A DNA stretch of 55,985 nt from an uncultured Chitinophagaceae bacterium (GCA_903884185.1 CAISDV010000135.1:1-55985); one strand, 5' to 3'; positions 8,672 to 17,336 are shown, counted from the stretch's first letter. Notes: generated by a model from the sequence alone, not told the origin. Numbers and translations are program-made.

Positions 8672-10234
8672 ATGCAAGTGCTAACAGGTGTAAGAAATTG
8701 TGTTTTATTTTTAGCCGTAACCGGCGCAATGTCATCCTGCAAGATCTTCAAAAAGAAACAAGAGCAATCTGCCGTAACGGGCTGGAACTACAATGACAAG
8801 ACCCAGGGGGGATTTTATGTAGCGAAGCCAAAGGACATTAAAACTGCGCCAGGGCTTGTATTTGTACAGGGAGGTACTTTTACTATGGGCCAGACGCAGG
8901 AAGACGTAATGGCTGACTGGAATAATATCCAAAAGAAAATTACCGTTTCCTCTTTCTTTATTGACAGGTCTGAAGTGGCAAACGTACACTATCGCGAATA
9001 CCTTAACTGGGTAGAGAATGTTTTCAGCGATCCTCAATATGAAGCTGTAGTGGAAGGTGTGAAACCGGATACGCTTGTTTGGAGAAGTGAACTGGCATAC
9101 AATGAACCTATTGTAGAATATTATTTCAGGCATCCAGCCTATAATTATTACCCTGTTGTAGGTGTTAACTGGAAACAGGCCAATGATTTTTGCGTATGGC
9201 GTACAGATAGGGTTAATGAACTTGAACTGCAGAAAAAGGGGTTCATTAATCCAAATAATATCAAGACAGAAATGAATGGTGGAGGCCAGGAAAATTTCAA
9301 TACAAAAGCTTACCTGATGGGCGAATACCAGGTTCAGCCAGGTAAACTCGCGACTTCAAAAAATAATCCTTTAAAAGATGCCCAGGGAAGGCCGCGGACA
9401 GCTGTTAAGTTTGAAGACGGTATTGTTTATGGCGATTATCGCCTGCCATTAGAGTCTGAGTGGGAATATGCTGCTTATGGCGCTATCATACAAAACCCGC
9501 AAAGAAAACAAAGCTCTAAAAAAAGAGGTGAAGAACTGGTTGCCAACAAGCAGATATATTCATGGCCTAATGATGGGTTCGATAATCTCCGTTCTACAAA
9601 GCCCGGCGCTTACCAGGGAGCTTTCCTTGCTAATTTCAAACGCGGCAATGGTGATTACATGGGTGTTGCAGGCGGCCTAAATGATAATGCAGCTATACCC
9701 GGCCAGGTAGTTTCATTTCAGCCAAATGGATTTGGATTGTATAATATGGGTGGAAACGTAAGTGAATGGGTTGCGGATACTTATAGACCGTTGACAAATA
9801 TGGAGGAGGACGACCTGAACCCTTTCAGGGGTAACGTTTTCAAAAAAGTAGATCTAAGCAAAGGACAAGGCAATCTGCGTGACAGCCTTGGCCGAATCAA
9901 AATGATACCTGAATCTGATTCTGCCTTGAGAAATCGTCGCAATTACCAGCACTTTTATGCCCTGAACTATATGGATGGTGATTCTTTGAGTGCTAATAGT
10001 TATGGTTATGGTATCACTACTTTGATATCAGATAAGTCAAAAGTCGTAAAAGGTGGTAGTTGGAATGATATGGCCTATTGGTTAAGTCCTGGCACAAGGC
10101 GCTTTTTGGAAGAAGATCAAAGCAGCCGTACCATTGGTTTCCGTTGTGCGATGACGCATTATGGCGCACCGGAAGGGCTTTCCAGTAAAGCACAGGCGGG
10201 TAATTTCTTCCCTCCGCGCAGAGCAAAAAAATAA
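8672..10234 (+). CDS. gldJ: Gliding motility/T9SS lipoprotein GldJ (SUMF1-like domain)
   Basis: This 520-residue lipoprotein has its lipobox Cys at residue 23 (GAMSSCKIF). A formylglycine-generating-enzyme-like (SUMF1) domain runs from about residue 60 to 500, with GGTFTMGQT, DYRLPLESEWEYAAYG, GNVSEWVADTYRP, VKGGSWND and RTIGFRCA. GldJ is an essential accessory lipoprotein of the T9SS/gliding apparatus that stabilises GldK and related parts. The domain is thought not to be catalytic in Gld proteins. It is transcribed divergently from porU and followed by murF, the same order as in Flavobacterium johnsoniae, which favours GldJ over the paralogue GldK. The intergenic stretch contains a weak TATATTCG box at 8606. 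Confidence 0.9.
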   Translation: MQVLTGVRNCVLFLAVTGAMSSCKIFKKKQEQSAVTGWNYNDKTQGGFYVAKPKDIKTAPGLVFVQGGTFTMGQTQEDVMADWNNIQKKITVSSFFIDRSEVANVHYREYLNWVENVFSDPQYEAVVEGVKPDTLVWRSELAYNEPIVEYYFRHPAYNYYPVVGVNWKQANDFCVWRTDRVNELELQKKGFINPNNIKTEMNGGGQENFNTKAYLMGEYQVQPGKLATSKNNPLKDAQGRPRTAVKFEDGIVYGDYRLPLESEWEYAAYGAIIQNPQRKQSSKKRGEELVANKQIYSWPNDGFDNLRSTKPGAYQGAFLANFKRGNGDYMGVAGGLNDNAAIPGQVVSFQPNGFGLYNMGGNVSEWVADTYRPLTNMEEDDLNPFRGNVFKKVDLSKGQGNLRDSLGRIKMIPESDSALRNRRNYQHFYALNYMDGDSLSANSYGYGITTLISDKSKVVKGGSWNDMAYWLSPGTRRFLEEDQSSRTIGFRCAMTHYGAPEGLSSKAQAGNFFPPRRAKK

Positions 10235-10271
10235 ACGTAAGGTAAATACAGCGTCCCGTTTGCAGCGGGAA

Positions 10272-10305
10272 AAAGTCACTCCTTTCATGGGGTGACTTTC
10301 TTTTT
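10272..10305 (+). terminator. Intrinsic terminator after gldJ
   Basis: AAAGTCACTCC (10272-10282) pairs with GGGGTGACTTT (10289-10299), with one G-T wobble and a 6-nt loop, followed by CTTTTT. It lies 40 nt after the gldJ stop codon. Confidence 0.8.
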
Positions 10306-10389
10306 GGAGCTATAAAATATATAAGGCCAATTGCACTGCGCTTTCCTGTAAGATAAAATCATTCTATTTTTGATACTTAAAGATCATCA

Positions 10390-11679
10390 GTGAACATAGA
10401 TCAGCTTTATAGTATTTATAAGGACAACCCTTCGGTGCAAACTGATACCAGGAAGTTACAAAGGGGTGATCTCTTCTTTGCGTTAAAGGGCCCGAGTTTT
10501 AATGGCAACCAGTTTGCATTAAAGGCACTGGAAATAGGCGCAGCCTGGAGTGTGATCGATGAGGATATTCCCTCAACTGATAAAAGATTGATCCGTGTCG
10601 CAGACGCATTGGCCACTTTACAGGAGTTAGCAAAGTATCATAGGTCACAGTTCAGTAACAGGAAAATTCCTTTTATTGCTATTACAGGCAGCAATGGCAA
10701 AACAACCACCAAGGAATTGGTAAGTGCTGTCCTTTCATCACATTATAAAACTTACACAACAAAAGGCAATCTCAATAATCATATTGGAATACCACTGACT
10801 TTATTAAGTGTGCGGGAAGATGCTGAGATGGCAGTGATAGAAATGGGTGCCAATCATTTGGGTGAGATCAAAGATTATTGCAGTTACACCCTGCCTACTC
10901 ATGGCGTGATCACGAATTGTGGTAAAGCACATCTGGAAGGGTTTGGAAGTATGGAAGGGGTTAGAAAAGGGAAGGGTGAATTATTCGATTTTTTACGTGC
11001 GAATAATGGTACAGCATTTATTAATACTGATGAAAAATATTTCGAGGATATGAGTAAGAACATTGCTCATGTGATTGGCTATGGAACTGACAAAGGCGAA
11101 GTAACAGGCGTTGTAAAGACAAGTGATCCTTTTTTAGAACTCAGAATGAAAAGTGGTATGGGACTGTCTTTGATCCAGACACATTTAGTTGGACAGTACA
11201 ATTTGCCTAACGTGTTGTGTGCCCTGGCATTTGGAAAATATTTTAATGTACCGGAAGAAAAGATAAAAAAAGCCATCGAAGATTATTTTCCCTCGAACAG
11301 TCGGTCTCAACTGATCGAAAAAGACGGGAACCAGGTGATCATGGATGCCTATAATGCCAATCCTTCGAGTATGGTAGCTGCGATCGAAAATTTCGGGGAT
11401 CTTATTGCCGAGAATAAAATAGTTATACTTGGTGCAATGATGGAGTTGGGAGAAAGCAGCATTGCGGAACATGAGGCGTTGATAGCGTTATTACAGAAAT
11501 ATAAATGGAATAAGGTGATTTTGGTGGGAGGTGATTTTGGAAAAATAACACACCCTTATATTTATCTTAAAACTTCTGAAGATGCAAAAAAATGGTTTCA
11601 GCAAGCGCATTTGAAAGGTGCACACCTGTTGATCAAAGGATCGAGGAGTATGCAAATGGAAAAGGTGCTGGAGGCATAA
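10390..11679 (+). CDS. murF: UDP-N-acetylmuramoyl-tripeptide--D-alanyl-D-alanine ligase
   Basis: This 429-residue Mur ligase adds D-Ala-D-Ala to the UDP-MurNAc tripeptide in cytoplasmic peptidoglycan synthesis. The ATP-binding P-loop is ITGSNGKTTTKEL (about residues 98-110). The central domain shows AVIEMGANHLGEI and the C-terminal domain VIMDAYNANPSSM, both typical of MurF. The N-terminal TDTRKLQRGDLFFALKG is the UDP-binding MurF/MurE domain. The start codon is GTG at 10390, since no ATG gives the conserved N-terminus. It follows gldJ after a terminator, so it probably has its own promoter. Confidence 0.95.
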   Translation: MNIDQLYSIYKDNPSVQTDTRKLQRGDLFFALKGPSFNGNQFALKALEIGAAWSVIDEDIPSTDKRLIRVADALATLQELAKYHRSQFSNRKIPFIAITGSNGKTTTKELVSAVLSSHYKTYTTKGNLNNHIGIPLTLLSVREDAEMAVIEMGANHLGEIKDYCSYTLPTHGVITNCGKAHLEGFGSMEGVRKGKGELFDFLRANNGTAFINTDEKYFEDMSKNIAHVIGYGTDKGEVTGVVKTSDPFLELRMKSGMGLSLIQTHLVGQYNLPNVLCALAFGKYFNVPEEKIKKAIEDYFPSNSRSQLIEKDGNQVIMDAYNANPSSMVAAIENFGDLIAENKIVILGAMMELGESSIAEHEALIALLQKYKWNKVILVGGDFGKITHPYIYLKTSEDAKKWFQQAHLKGAHLLIKGSRSMQMEKVLEA

Positions 11680-11750
11680 AATAATTCACTTTCTTTAATA
11701 AATTCACCTCATATGGGAAATCCCGTCAATCAGAAGTAACTTTGCCTGTC

Positions 11751-12221
11751 ATGAACCAGCAACCGTTACCACAGCAAAAACCACTTTATCTATGGAGTGC
11801 TTTTACCAATAAATGCCCCCGATGCCGGCAAGGCGAAATATTTCAATCAAAAAATGCGTATCGCTTCAAGGATAACCTGGTGATGTTGGAAAAATGCCCT
11901 GTTTGCGGGCAACCTACGGAAATTGAAGTGGGATTCTATTACGGTACTGGGTTCGTTAGTTATGGTTTAACGGTTGCTTTTTCAGTAGCCACTTTTATAG
12001 CCTGGTGGGTGTTTCTTGGTATGTCATTTTCTATCAATGATAACAGGATTTTCTATTGGTTGATCATTAATGCAGTTTTAATGCTGGCATTACAGCCCCC
12101 TATCATGCGTTTATCCCGGAGCTTATGGCTGAGTTGGTTTGTAAAATATGATCCGGATTGGAGGATACATCCTGTTGAAGAGCCGGAGAGGCTTGTTGAT
12201 GAACAGAAGAATAATTGGTAA
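11751..12221 (+). CDS. DUF983 family membrane protein
   Basis: This 156-residue protein has two CxxC pairs in its N-terminal half (CPRCRQGEIF and KCPVCGQP), probably a zinc ribbon. Two membrane segments follow (roughly residues 67-90 and 98-115). This is the arrangement of the DUF983 family, whose function is unknown. The ATG at 11751 was preferred to the TTG at 11742. A TAACTTTG box ends 6 nt before this ATG, suggesting a leaderless or nearly leaderless transcript. The gene stands alone between murF and a scarred intergenic region. Confidence 0.85.
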   Translation: MNQQPLPQQKPLYLWSAFTNKCPRCRQGEIFQSKNAYRFKDNLVMLEKCPVCGQPTEIEVGFYYGTGFVSYGLTVAFSVATFIAWWVFLGMSFSINDNRIFYWLIINAVLMLALQPPIMRLSRSLWLSWFVKYDPDWRIHPVEEPERLVDEQKNNW

Positions 12222-12333
12222 CTTCATTGCTATTTCAGACGGAAGCATCCCTTCTTATTGACTTATCGTATTAAATAGTCAATTCTGGGAACCGTGACAG
12301 GTTTATATTATTTTTATTCTATAAAGAAATATT

Positions 12334-12486
12334 ATGCTTTTATATTTTGACCCAGGAAGTGGTTCGCTCTTACTTCAAATCATCATAGCTGCCTTTGTTT
12401 CTATCCTTAGCTTCTCAAAAAAGATTAAAATTTCTTTACGTGCCTTTTTTAAAACCCTCTTTAAGCAAAAGATCAAAAAAGAGTGA
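12334..12486 (+). CDS. Small DPGSGS-motif membrane protein
   Basis: This 50-codon gene runs from ATG 12334 to TGA 12486. It begins MLLYFDPGSGSLLLQIII, continues as one hydrophobic helix (about residues 12-28), and ends in a very basic tail (KKIKISLRAFFKTLFKQKIKKE). Short proteins with a DPG(S/T)GS N-terminus, one membrane helix and a basic tail recur in many bacteria, often beside surface-glycan or methyltransferase genes. Their function is unknown. An RDPDGFVF methyltransferase-like remnant begins 1 nt after its stop. The motif and composition make it a real gene despite its length. Confidence 0.75.
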   Translation: MLLYFDPGSGSLLLQIIIAAFVSILSFSKKIKISLRAFFKTLFKQKIKKE

Positions 12487-12487
12487 T

Positions 12488-12595
12488 ATGGAAAGAATAT
12501 CCTATCGCGACCCCGATGGCTTTGTGTTTTCCGCAATTAACCAGCTACACTGTGTACAGGATATAGGCAACCTGATCAATCATGCTTTTAAATAG
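12488..12595 (+). pseudogene. Truncated remnant of a class I methyltransferase-like gene
   Basis: This 35-codon frame begins MERISYRDPDGFVFSAINQ and then loses resemblance to anything before stopping at 12595. An N-terminal (Y/F)RDPxGFVF followed by INQ is, to my recollection, typical of SAM-dependent methyltransferases encoded directly after DPGSGS-type small proteins. Here only the N-terminal tip remains, with an apparent deletion of the rest. It starts 1 nt after the stop codon of the small protein, as expected for a former operon partner. The family link is from memory and needs a search. Confidence 0.5.
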
Positions 12596-12652
12596 CCCTT
12601 TTCTCACCGCTTTACTATTTCAAATAGACTTAACCTGTAACACGTTTTTCGC

Positions 12653-12660
12653 TATTTTTG
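12653..12660 (+). promoter_or_regulatory. Candidate -7 box for tRNA-Ser
   Basis: TATTTTTG matches TAnnTTTG and ends 13 nt before the mature 5' end of the tRNA, an appropriate distance for a primary transcript. No clear -33 TTG is visible. Confidence 0.45.
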
Positions 12661-12673
12661 CCCCCTTAAAATT

Positions 12674-12760
12674 GGAGAGTTGTCCGAGTGGTTGAAGGAG
12701 CACGCCTGGAAAGTGTGTATACTCGAAAGGGTATCGAGGGTTCGAATCCCTCACTCTCCG
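12674..12760 (+). tRNA. tRNA-Ser (anticodon GGA)
   Basis: This 87-nt type II tRNA has acceptor stem GGAGAGT/ACTCTCC with discriminator G. The anticodon stem is CACGC/GTGTG with loop CTGGAAA (GGA at 12708-12710). It has a long variable arm (TACTCGAAAGGGTA) and the T-arm GAGGGTTCGAATCCCTC. CCA is not encoded. It reads serine UCC/UCU codons. A perfect hairpin terminator begins 2 nt downstream. Confidence 0.98.
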
Positions 12761-12761
12761 C

Positions 12762-12807
12762 AAAATAAAAATGCCATCCTGTATTCATCGGATGGCATTT
12801 TTATTTT
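12762..12807. terminator. Perfect 18-bp bidirectional terminator
   Basis: The arm at 12762-12779 is the exact reverse complement of 12790-12807 (core AAAATGCCATCC / GGATGGCATTTT), with a 10-nt loop and A/T runs outside. It can end the tRNA-Ser transcript on the plus strand and the EPS operon on the minus strand. Confidence 0.9.
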
Positions 12808-12831
12808 GAAGCATTGTCCGTTGTTGCAAAG

Positions 12832-13194
12832 TTATTTGTAATACAGGTTGACATTAAATCTTCCAACCTGTATATTATTCAGAGCAAGTTTTTCTGAAAG
12901 CATTCTTTCTTTTGATTCATCGATCTCTTTGGTAGATATTAAAACAACTGTGGCTTTTGCTTTTTCACAGGCGCTTACGAGTTGCTCTTCGCCGCCATAA
13001 ATTTTAAACCCGTATAAAAACATATTTTGTTTTGTTTCATCATCATCTATCCATCCAACAGGGCTTAGGCCATATTTCCGGTTTTGTAAAAGTTCTTTAA
13101 CCAATAAATAGCCGCTATCACCTGCACCGTAGATGATCACTCTTCTTTTAAGTTCACCACTCTTATTAATAAATTCTTTCAGCGACCTGTAAAT
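12832..13194 (-). pseudogene. C-terminal fragment of a polyprenyl-phosphate sugar transferase (NAD-binding domain)
   Basis: The frame from [19 protein letters not shown] (13194 downward) through VIIYGAGDSGYLLVKELL and PVGWIDDDETKQN to NVNLYYK is a Rossmann-type CoA_binding_3 domain. It resembles the C-terminal part of WecA/MraY-like UndP-sugar-1-phosphate transferases or the N-terminal part of CapD-like dehydratases. No start codon or membrane domain precedes it; the frame abuts a truncated epimerase read in another frame. A GTG at 13140 could initiate about 102 codons, but that product would lack any catalytic domain. It is best read as the 3' remnant left by a deletion, the last piece of the EPS locus before the terminator. 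Confidence 0.7.
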
Positions 13195-13363
13195 CTTTAA
13201 GGTTATGCCGAAAGCCTGTTGAAAAATTATCTAGTACGCGAACTTTTTTTGCCCCGTATTTGAGCAGGTATTCAACCAGGTTGGATCCAATGAACCCCGC
13301 GCCTCCTGTGACAAGGAAGGTATATTGAGAGAGGTCAACTGTATGGTATTGTGTTTCGTACAT
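13166..13363 (-). pseudogene. 5' fragment of an NAD-dependent sugar epimerase (WbpP/TviC-like)
   Basis: The frame starts [20 protein letters not shown] and continues [37 protein letters not shown]. This is the NAD-binding beginning of an extended short-chain-dehydrogenase epimerase, normally about 320-340 residues. It then runs out of homology and stops after about 65 codons. It starts 1 nt after the stop of the UDP-sugar dehydrogenase (an ATG at 13378 overlapping that gene is also possible). A dehydrogenase plus this epimerase is the TviB-TviC/WbpA-WbpP pair that makes N-acetylgalactosaminuronic-type sugars. The substrate-binding half is gone, so the product cannot work. Confidence 0.8.
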
Positions 13364-13364
13364 A

Positions 13365-14666
13365 TTATAGCCTGGCATCCACCAGTGGAGATCGCAACAA
13401 TCCTTTTACATCAAATAATACTCCTGGCTTATTTAGCATTTTTCCATAATCGAGATCGAGGAATTCTTTATGCCCAACTGCAAGTATGACAGCATCGAAT
13501 TTTTTTAATAATGGGAATTCATTACATTTTTTTAAGCCATATTCTTTCTGAACCTCAATTTCATCAGCCCAGGGATCATAAACTGTAATTTTAGCTTTAT
13601 GCGATTTTAACTCATTGATAATATCTACGACTTTTGTATTACGCACATCAGTACAATTTTCTTTAAAAGTAATACCTAATACTAATATTTCGGCATTATG
13701 AACCGGGATGTCTTTATCAGACATAAGCTTTATAACCTGTCCTGCTACATGACTGCCCATACTGTCATTAAGTCTCCTGCCTGCTAAAATAATTTCTGGG
13801 TGATACCCAACAGACTGCGCCTTTTTTGCAAGGTAATATGGGTCAATGCCTATACAATGCCCCCCTACCAATCCTGGTTTAAAAGAAAGGAAATTCCATT
13901 TTGTGCTCGCCGCTTCCAGCACGTCACGCGTATCTATGTTCAAAAGGTTAAATATTTTTGACAATTCATTCACGAAGGCAATATTAATATCCCGTTGTAC
14001 ATTCTCTATAACTTTTGCAGCTTCGGCTATTTTGATAGAAGGAGCCAAATGTGTACCTGCAGTAATAATTGAACCATAGAGCTCGTCTATACGCTTTGCA
14101 ATTTCCGGTGTAGATCCTGATGTAATTTTTTTGATTTTAGCAAGTGTGTGTGCTTTATCTCCGGGATTAATCCTCTCAGGAGAATAACCGCAAAAAAAAT
14201 CCCGGTTGTACTGTAGCCCAGATTTTTTTTCAAGAACAGGAACACATTCTTCTTCTGTACACCCTGGGTAAACAGTAGATTCGTAAATAATAATATTACC
14301 CTTGCTGATTGACAACCCTACAGTTTCTGTCGCTTTTAATAATGGGGATAGATCAGGGGCATTAAAAGCATCAACAGGAGTAGGAACAGTTACAATATAA
14401 ATATTGTAGCCTTTTAAAAAATTTGGGTCAGAAGTAAAAGAAAGCCCTTTTTCACTATTTTCGACAGATACATTGGTGCTAACCAATTGCAGGGATGCAA
14501 GATCTGCTTCCAGAGTGTGGTCGAGGCCTAATGACAATTCTTTTATCCTTTGCTGATTGATATCGAAGCCAATTACCTTATATTTTTTTGCAAATTCAAT
14601 GGCAAGGGGCAAGCCTACATACCCAAGGCCAATGATTGCAATCGTACTCTTCTCTACCTGTCCCAT
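13365..14666 (-). CDS. UDP-N-acetylhexosamine 6-dehydrogenase (TviB/WbpA family)
   Basis: This 433-residue protein has the N-terminal NAD-binding [20 protein letters not shown] and the central [18 protein letters not shown] and [12 protein letters not shown]. Its catalytic Cys lies in [19 protein letters not shown]. The C-terminal UDP-binding domain has [17 protein letters not shown]. It oxidises a UDP-HexNAc to the uronic acid for EPS or O-antigen. The ESTVYPG and [12 protein letters not shown] blocks fit the TviB/WbpA group better than plain UDP-glucose dehydrogenase. Its start directly follows the stop of the Wzz-like gene, and the truncated epimerase follows it. The gene itself looks intact. 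Confidence 0.9.
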   Translation of the reverse strand: MGQVEKSTIAIIGLGYVGLPLAIEFAKKYKVIGFDINQQRIKELSLGLDHTLEADLASLQLVSTNVSVENSEKGLSFTSDPNFLKGYNIYIVTVPTPVDAFNAPDLSPLLKATETVGLSISKGNIIIYESTVYPGCTEEECVPVLEKKSGLQYNRDFFCGYSPERINPGDKAHTLAKIKKITSGSTPEIAKRIDELYGSIITAGTHLAPSIKIAEAAKVIENVQRDINIAFVNELSKIFNLLNIDTRDVLEAASTKWNFLSFKPGLVGGHCIGIDPYYLAKKAQSVGYHPEIILAGRRLNDSMGSHVAGQVIKLMSDKDIPVHNAEILVLGITFKENCTDVRNTKVVDIINELKSHKAKITVYDPWADEIEVQKEYGLKKCNEFPLLKKFDAVILAVGHKEFLDLDYGKMLNKPGVLFDVKGLLRSPLVDARL

Positions 14667-15698
14667 CTACTTTGACATTTTTTTATTGCTCAATCTATAC
14701 CAGCGGCTCATTACCAATAATACCAACATAAAAAAAACACTGATACCGGCATCCCTGATAATACTTTTCCTATTATCGGGTACAATAATTGCCAAAGGGG
14801 TTTGTGGTTCATCAATTACTTCGAAAAGAGGAGTTTCTTTCTGAACACTTATTTTAGCTATTTCTAAATTCCTCATTACCTCCGAATATGCAACGCTTAA
14901 TGCAGCCATTCTTGCCTGGTTAAGTTGTATCCCGGAGCGCTGAATAACTATTGAAGGGTTCATATTATAGGTTCTGTCTGAAACATATGCAGTTGCCTCT
15001 ATCGTAGTTCCAAGCAGGTTTTTTAAACTATCTGCTTCTTTTGTTAAAAGTTCCAGGTTTTGCCTGGCAACCTTGAGTTTAGTATCAATAAAATAACGAG
15101 AAGTCACTTCTACAATATTTTCCACCATATAATATGCCACCCCTTCAGAGGCTGAAGTAGCATCAACTATGTAAAAACTTAATTTTTTGTCTTTCTTAGA
15201 AACATTAATAGAGGCAGTTGTTGAATTCACAATTTTGCGAAATAATTTATTTTGTACTGGCGTGAATTTTGCAGTATCATCCGGGAATTTTGGAAACCCT
15301 TTTTTGAACATATTCTGCTCTTCCCCAATAAGGTTCAATAGATTTATGTTTTTCCCTTTAACCTCATGCAAAAGCATCTTTGTGATAAGTTTTCTTGATT
15401 TAAAGAGTTCCAAAATGTTATCGCCGGCAAAAATGCTTTCATTTCCCATGCCACCCACTTCCAGCCCAAATTGAGAAGCCAGGCCAGAAATACCAGCGCT
15501 TTTCGATTCAGTGGCCAATACAAAAGTGAGGCTTGCTGTATAAACTGGTTTTGTATCTTTTATATATATATATCCAATTACTGTACCTGATATTATTGCT
15601 AAAAGAAGGTATATCCAATTGCGCAGAAAATATATCACCCAATTTCTTGCGTTGCTAACCCATTGATACAATGAAAACTCTTCCAGCAATTCTAACAT
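14667..15698 (-). CDS. Wzz/Wzc-type polysaccharide chain-length (co-polymerase) protein
   Basis: This 343-residue inner-membrane protein has one membrane segment near the N-terminus (about 28-48, NWIYLLLAIISGTVIGYIYI) and one near the C-terminus (about 318-333, ISVFFMLVLLVMSRW). They bracket a large periplasmic region, the Wzz topology. A PxxP-like segment (DEPQTPLAIIVPDN) precedes the second helix, as in polysaccharide co-polymerases. No BY-kinase domain is attached. It starts 4 nt after the SLBB export gene and abuts the dehydrogenase, so it is in the EPS operon. It probably regulates chain length and links synthesis to the outer-membrane exporter. Confidence 0.88.
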   Translation of the reverse strand: MLELLEEFSLYQWVSNARNWVIYFLRNWIYLLLAIISGTVIGYIYIKDTKPVYTASLTFVLATESKSAGISGLASQFGLEVGGMGNESIFAGDNILELFKSRKLITKMLLHEVKGKNINLLNLIGEEQNMFKKGFPKFPDDTAKFTPVQNKLFRKIVNSTTASINVSKKDKKLSFYIVDATSASEGVAYYMVENIVEVTSRYFIDTKLKVARQNLELLTKEADSLKNLLGTTIEATAYVSDRTYNMNPSIVIQRSGIQLNQARMAALSVAYSEVMRNLEIAKISVQKETPLFEVIDEPQTPLAIIVPDNRKSIIRDAGISVFFMLVLLVMSRWYRLSNKKMSK

Positions 15699-15702
15699 AT
15701 CA

Positions 15703-17316
15703 TTACTTTAATGAATTTAATATAGCTATGATAACACCCGCCATTGAAAGCAGGATACTTGCAGATCCAATAATTTCCGTACCGGTTACTCTTGCCTTTT
15801 CCCTCCTTTTCGGAACAACTATCTCAGAGCCAGCGAATACCCCAGGATAAGACCGGAATAAACCAAATAAACCAGGCTTTGTTTTCTCGATTTGGCCATT
15901 GGCTTGAATTACATACACCCTCGACCTGCGGGCATTATCAGTCACACCACCCGCCCGGTTCAGGTATTCTTTCAATTTGAAATTTTCCATAAAGCCAACC
16001 TTGGTAGGCAAGTATACTTCGCCGCTTATTTTAACAAGCATATCATTTTTAGGCACATCCAGTATATCTCCTTCTTCAAGTACCAAATCTTCTTTTGATC
16101 CGGGATTTTGAATCACTTCCTTCATGTTAATACTGATCCTCGTAACAGGATTGATTATATCTTCAATAGCGGAGCTGCTTGTATCGCTTATACTCCTCTG
16201 ATAGTTCTTAGCTACATCAATTTTTTGAATCCCCAAAACACTACTTGTGTTGTTTTTCCTTATCAATGATATCCCTTCCATGTAGGCTGCCGGCGTTGTA
16301 CCGCCCGAGCGTTTTAATAGATCGCTTACCCGATCTGTCTTTGACTGAATGGTGTATGGGCCGGGATATAAAACTTCACCTACAACTGATATAGTTTTTT
16401 GTATAAAAAATCCAGGCTTTTTCCGAACAGTTATTACATCAAATGGCTTTAATTTAAAATAATCTGCTTTAACAGACAGGTCGCGGTCTCCGCTAATGTC
16501 GAATACCTCGGCTATAACATTATCAGAAACAGGACTGAAGTTGTCTTTATTAACTCGTCTTGCTATTTCAATATGATAAGCCGATCCAGCTTCAGTAAAG
16601 CCCCCGGCCTGAAATAGAATATCACTGAACTTTAGGCTGTCATTATATTGAAAACTACCTGGTTTACGTACTTCTCCTCCAATACTAACAGATTGCTGAT
16701 CTTTAAAATCAAAAATGGAAGCAATGTTGATAATGTCCTCATTTTTTAGCAGGATGTCTTTCTCACTCCCATTCAGAATGCCTTTCAGGTTGAAGGCAAT
16801 TGTTTCTTTAGTTTGATCGTCATTTGTTCTTTGTATTAACCCCCGATCCAGGAAAACATCACCTTTTACTCCATCTGCTTTTCGAATAAGGCTGCCAACC
16901 GTTAGCCCAGACGTTAATTCATACTGCCCGGGCCTGTAAACAGCTCCTGAAATACTGACATTATTTTCAAATTTTTCAAGAATAGACCCAACAGTAAACT
17001 CATCACCATTCTGTGGATTATATGCATTAAATTCCTGTTTTGGAATATCTTTTATTCTACGCTGCTTGTCGGTAATTTGCTGAACTTTAATACTTGCTGT
17101 ATAAGCCTTTGCAGTAAATCCCGCTGCAAAACTTATCAATTTCTCCATGTTCTCACCTTCCAGCATTTCATAAATACCTGGCCGTTTTACTTCTCCGCTG
17201 ATAGTTACCCTCTTTTGGTAGACAGGGATATTGATCAAATCATTTTCATTAAGAAGCACATTGCCTGATTGATCCCCATAAAGAAGAAAATTATAGAGAT
17301 CGATCTTTTGGTACAA
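15703..17316 (-). CDS. SLBB polysaccharide export protein, C-terminal part of a frameshifted gene
   Basis: This frame of 537 codons from a TTG (MYQKIDLYNFLLYG) contains a series of SLBB repeats (VTISGEVKRPGIYEMLEGE, VSISGAVYRPGQYELTSG, VSIGGEVRKPGSFQYNDS, ISVVGEVLYPGPYTIQSK, VKISGEVYLPTKVGFMEN) and ends in a hydrophobic tail. It lacks a signal peptide and poly_export domain. Those lie in the frame at 17337-18143. The frame is open upstream through RQVELIRNNKLYQKI, homologous sequence that joins the N-terminal part if one G is added to the G run at 17369-17372. It is therefore one gene of about 813 codons, 15703-18143, split by a 1-nt deletion or a sequencing error. Whether the C-terminal half is ever translated alone is doubtful. 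Confidence 0.85.
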   Translation of the reverse strand: MYQKIDLYNFLLYGDQSGNVLLNENDLINIPVYQKRVTISGEVKRPGIYEMLEGENMEKLISFAAGFTAKAYTASIKVQQITDKQRRIKDIPKQEFNAYNPQNGDEFTVGSILEKFENNVSISGAVYRPGQYELTSGLTVGSLIRKADGVKGDVFLDRGLIQRTNDDQTKETIAFNLKGILNGSEKDILLKNEDIINIASIFDFKDQQSVSIGGEVRKPGSFQYNDSLKFSDILFQAGGFTEAGSAYHIEIARRVNKDNFSPVSDNVIAEVFDISGDRDLSVKADYFKLKPFDVITVRKKPGFFIQKTISVVGEVLYPGPYTIQSKTDRVSDLLKRSGGTTPAAYMEGISLIRKNNTSSVLGIQKIDVAKNYQRSISDTSSSAIEDIINPVTRISINMKEVIQNPGSKEDLVLEEGDILDVPKNDMLVKISGEVYLPTKVGFMENFKLKEYLNRAGGVTDNARRSRVYVIQANGQIEKTKPGLFGLFRSYPGVFAGSEIVVPKRREKARVTGTEIIGSASILLSMAGVIIAILNSLK

Positions 17317-17336
17317 TTTATTATTGCGGATCAGTT

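Noticed and set aside
8732-9133. Minus-strand 133-codon frame inside gldJ
   Set aside because: It lies wholly antisense to a well-supported GldJ coding sequence and shows no family resemblance.
12257-12283. ATTGACT/AGTCAAT inverted repeat after the DUF983 gene as terminator or operator
   Set aside because: There are only 7 bp of pairing with a 13-nt AT-rich spacer and no T run. It is too weak to call.
12832-13140. Intact short NAD-binding protein starting at GTG 13140
   Set aside because: Homologous sequence continues upstream of the GTG to about 13194 and ends at a junction with another gene, so it is a fragment rather than a complete gene.
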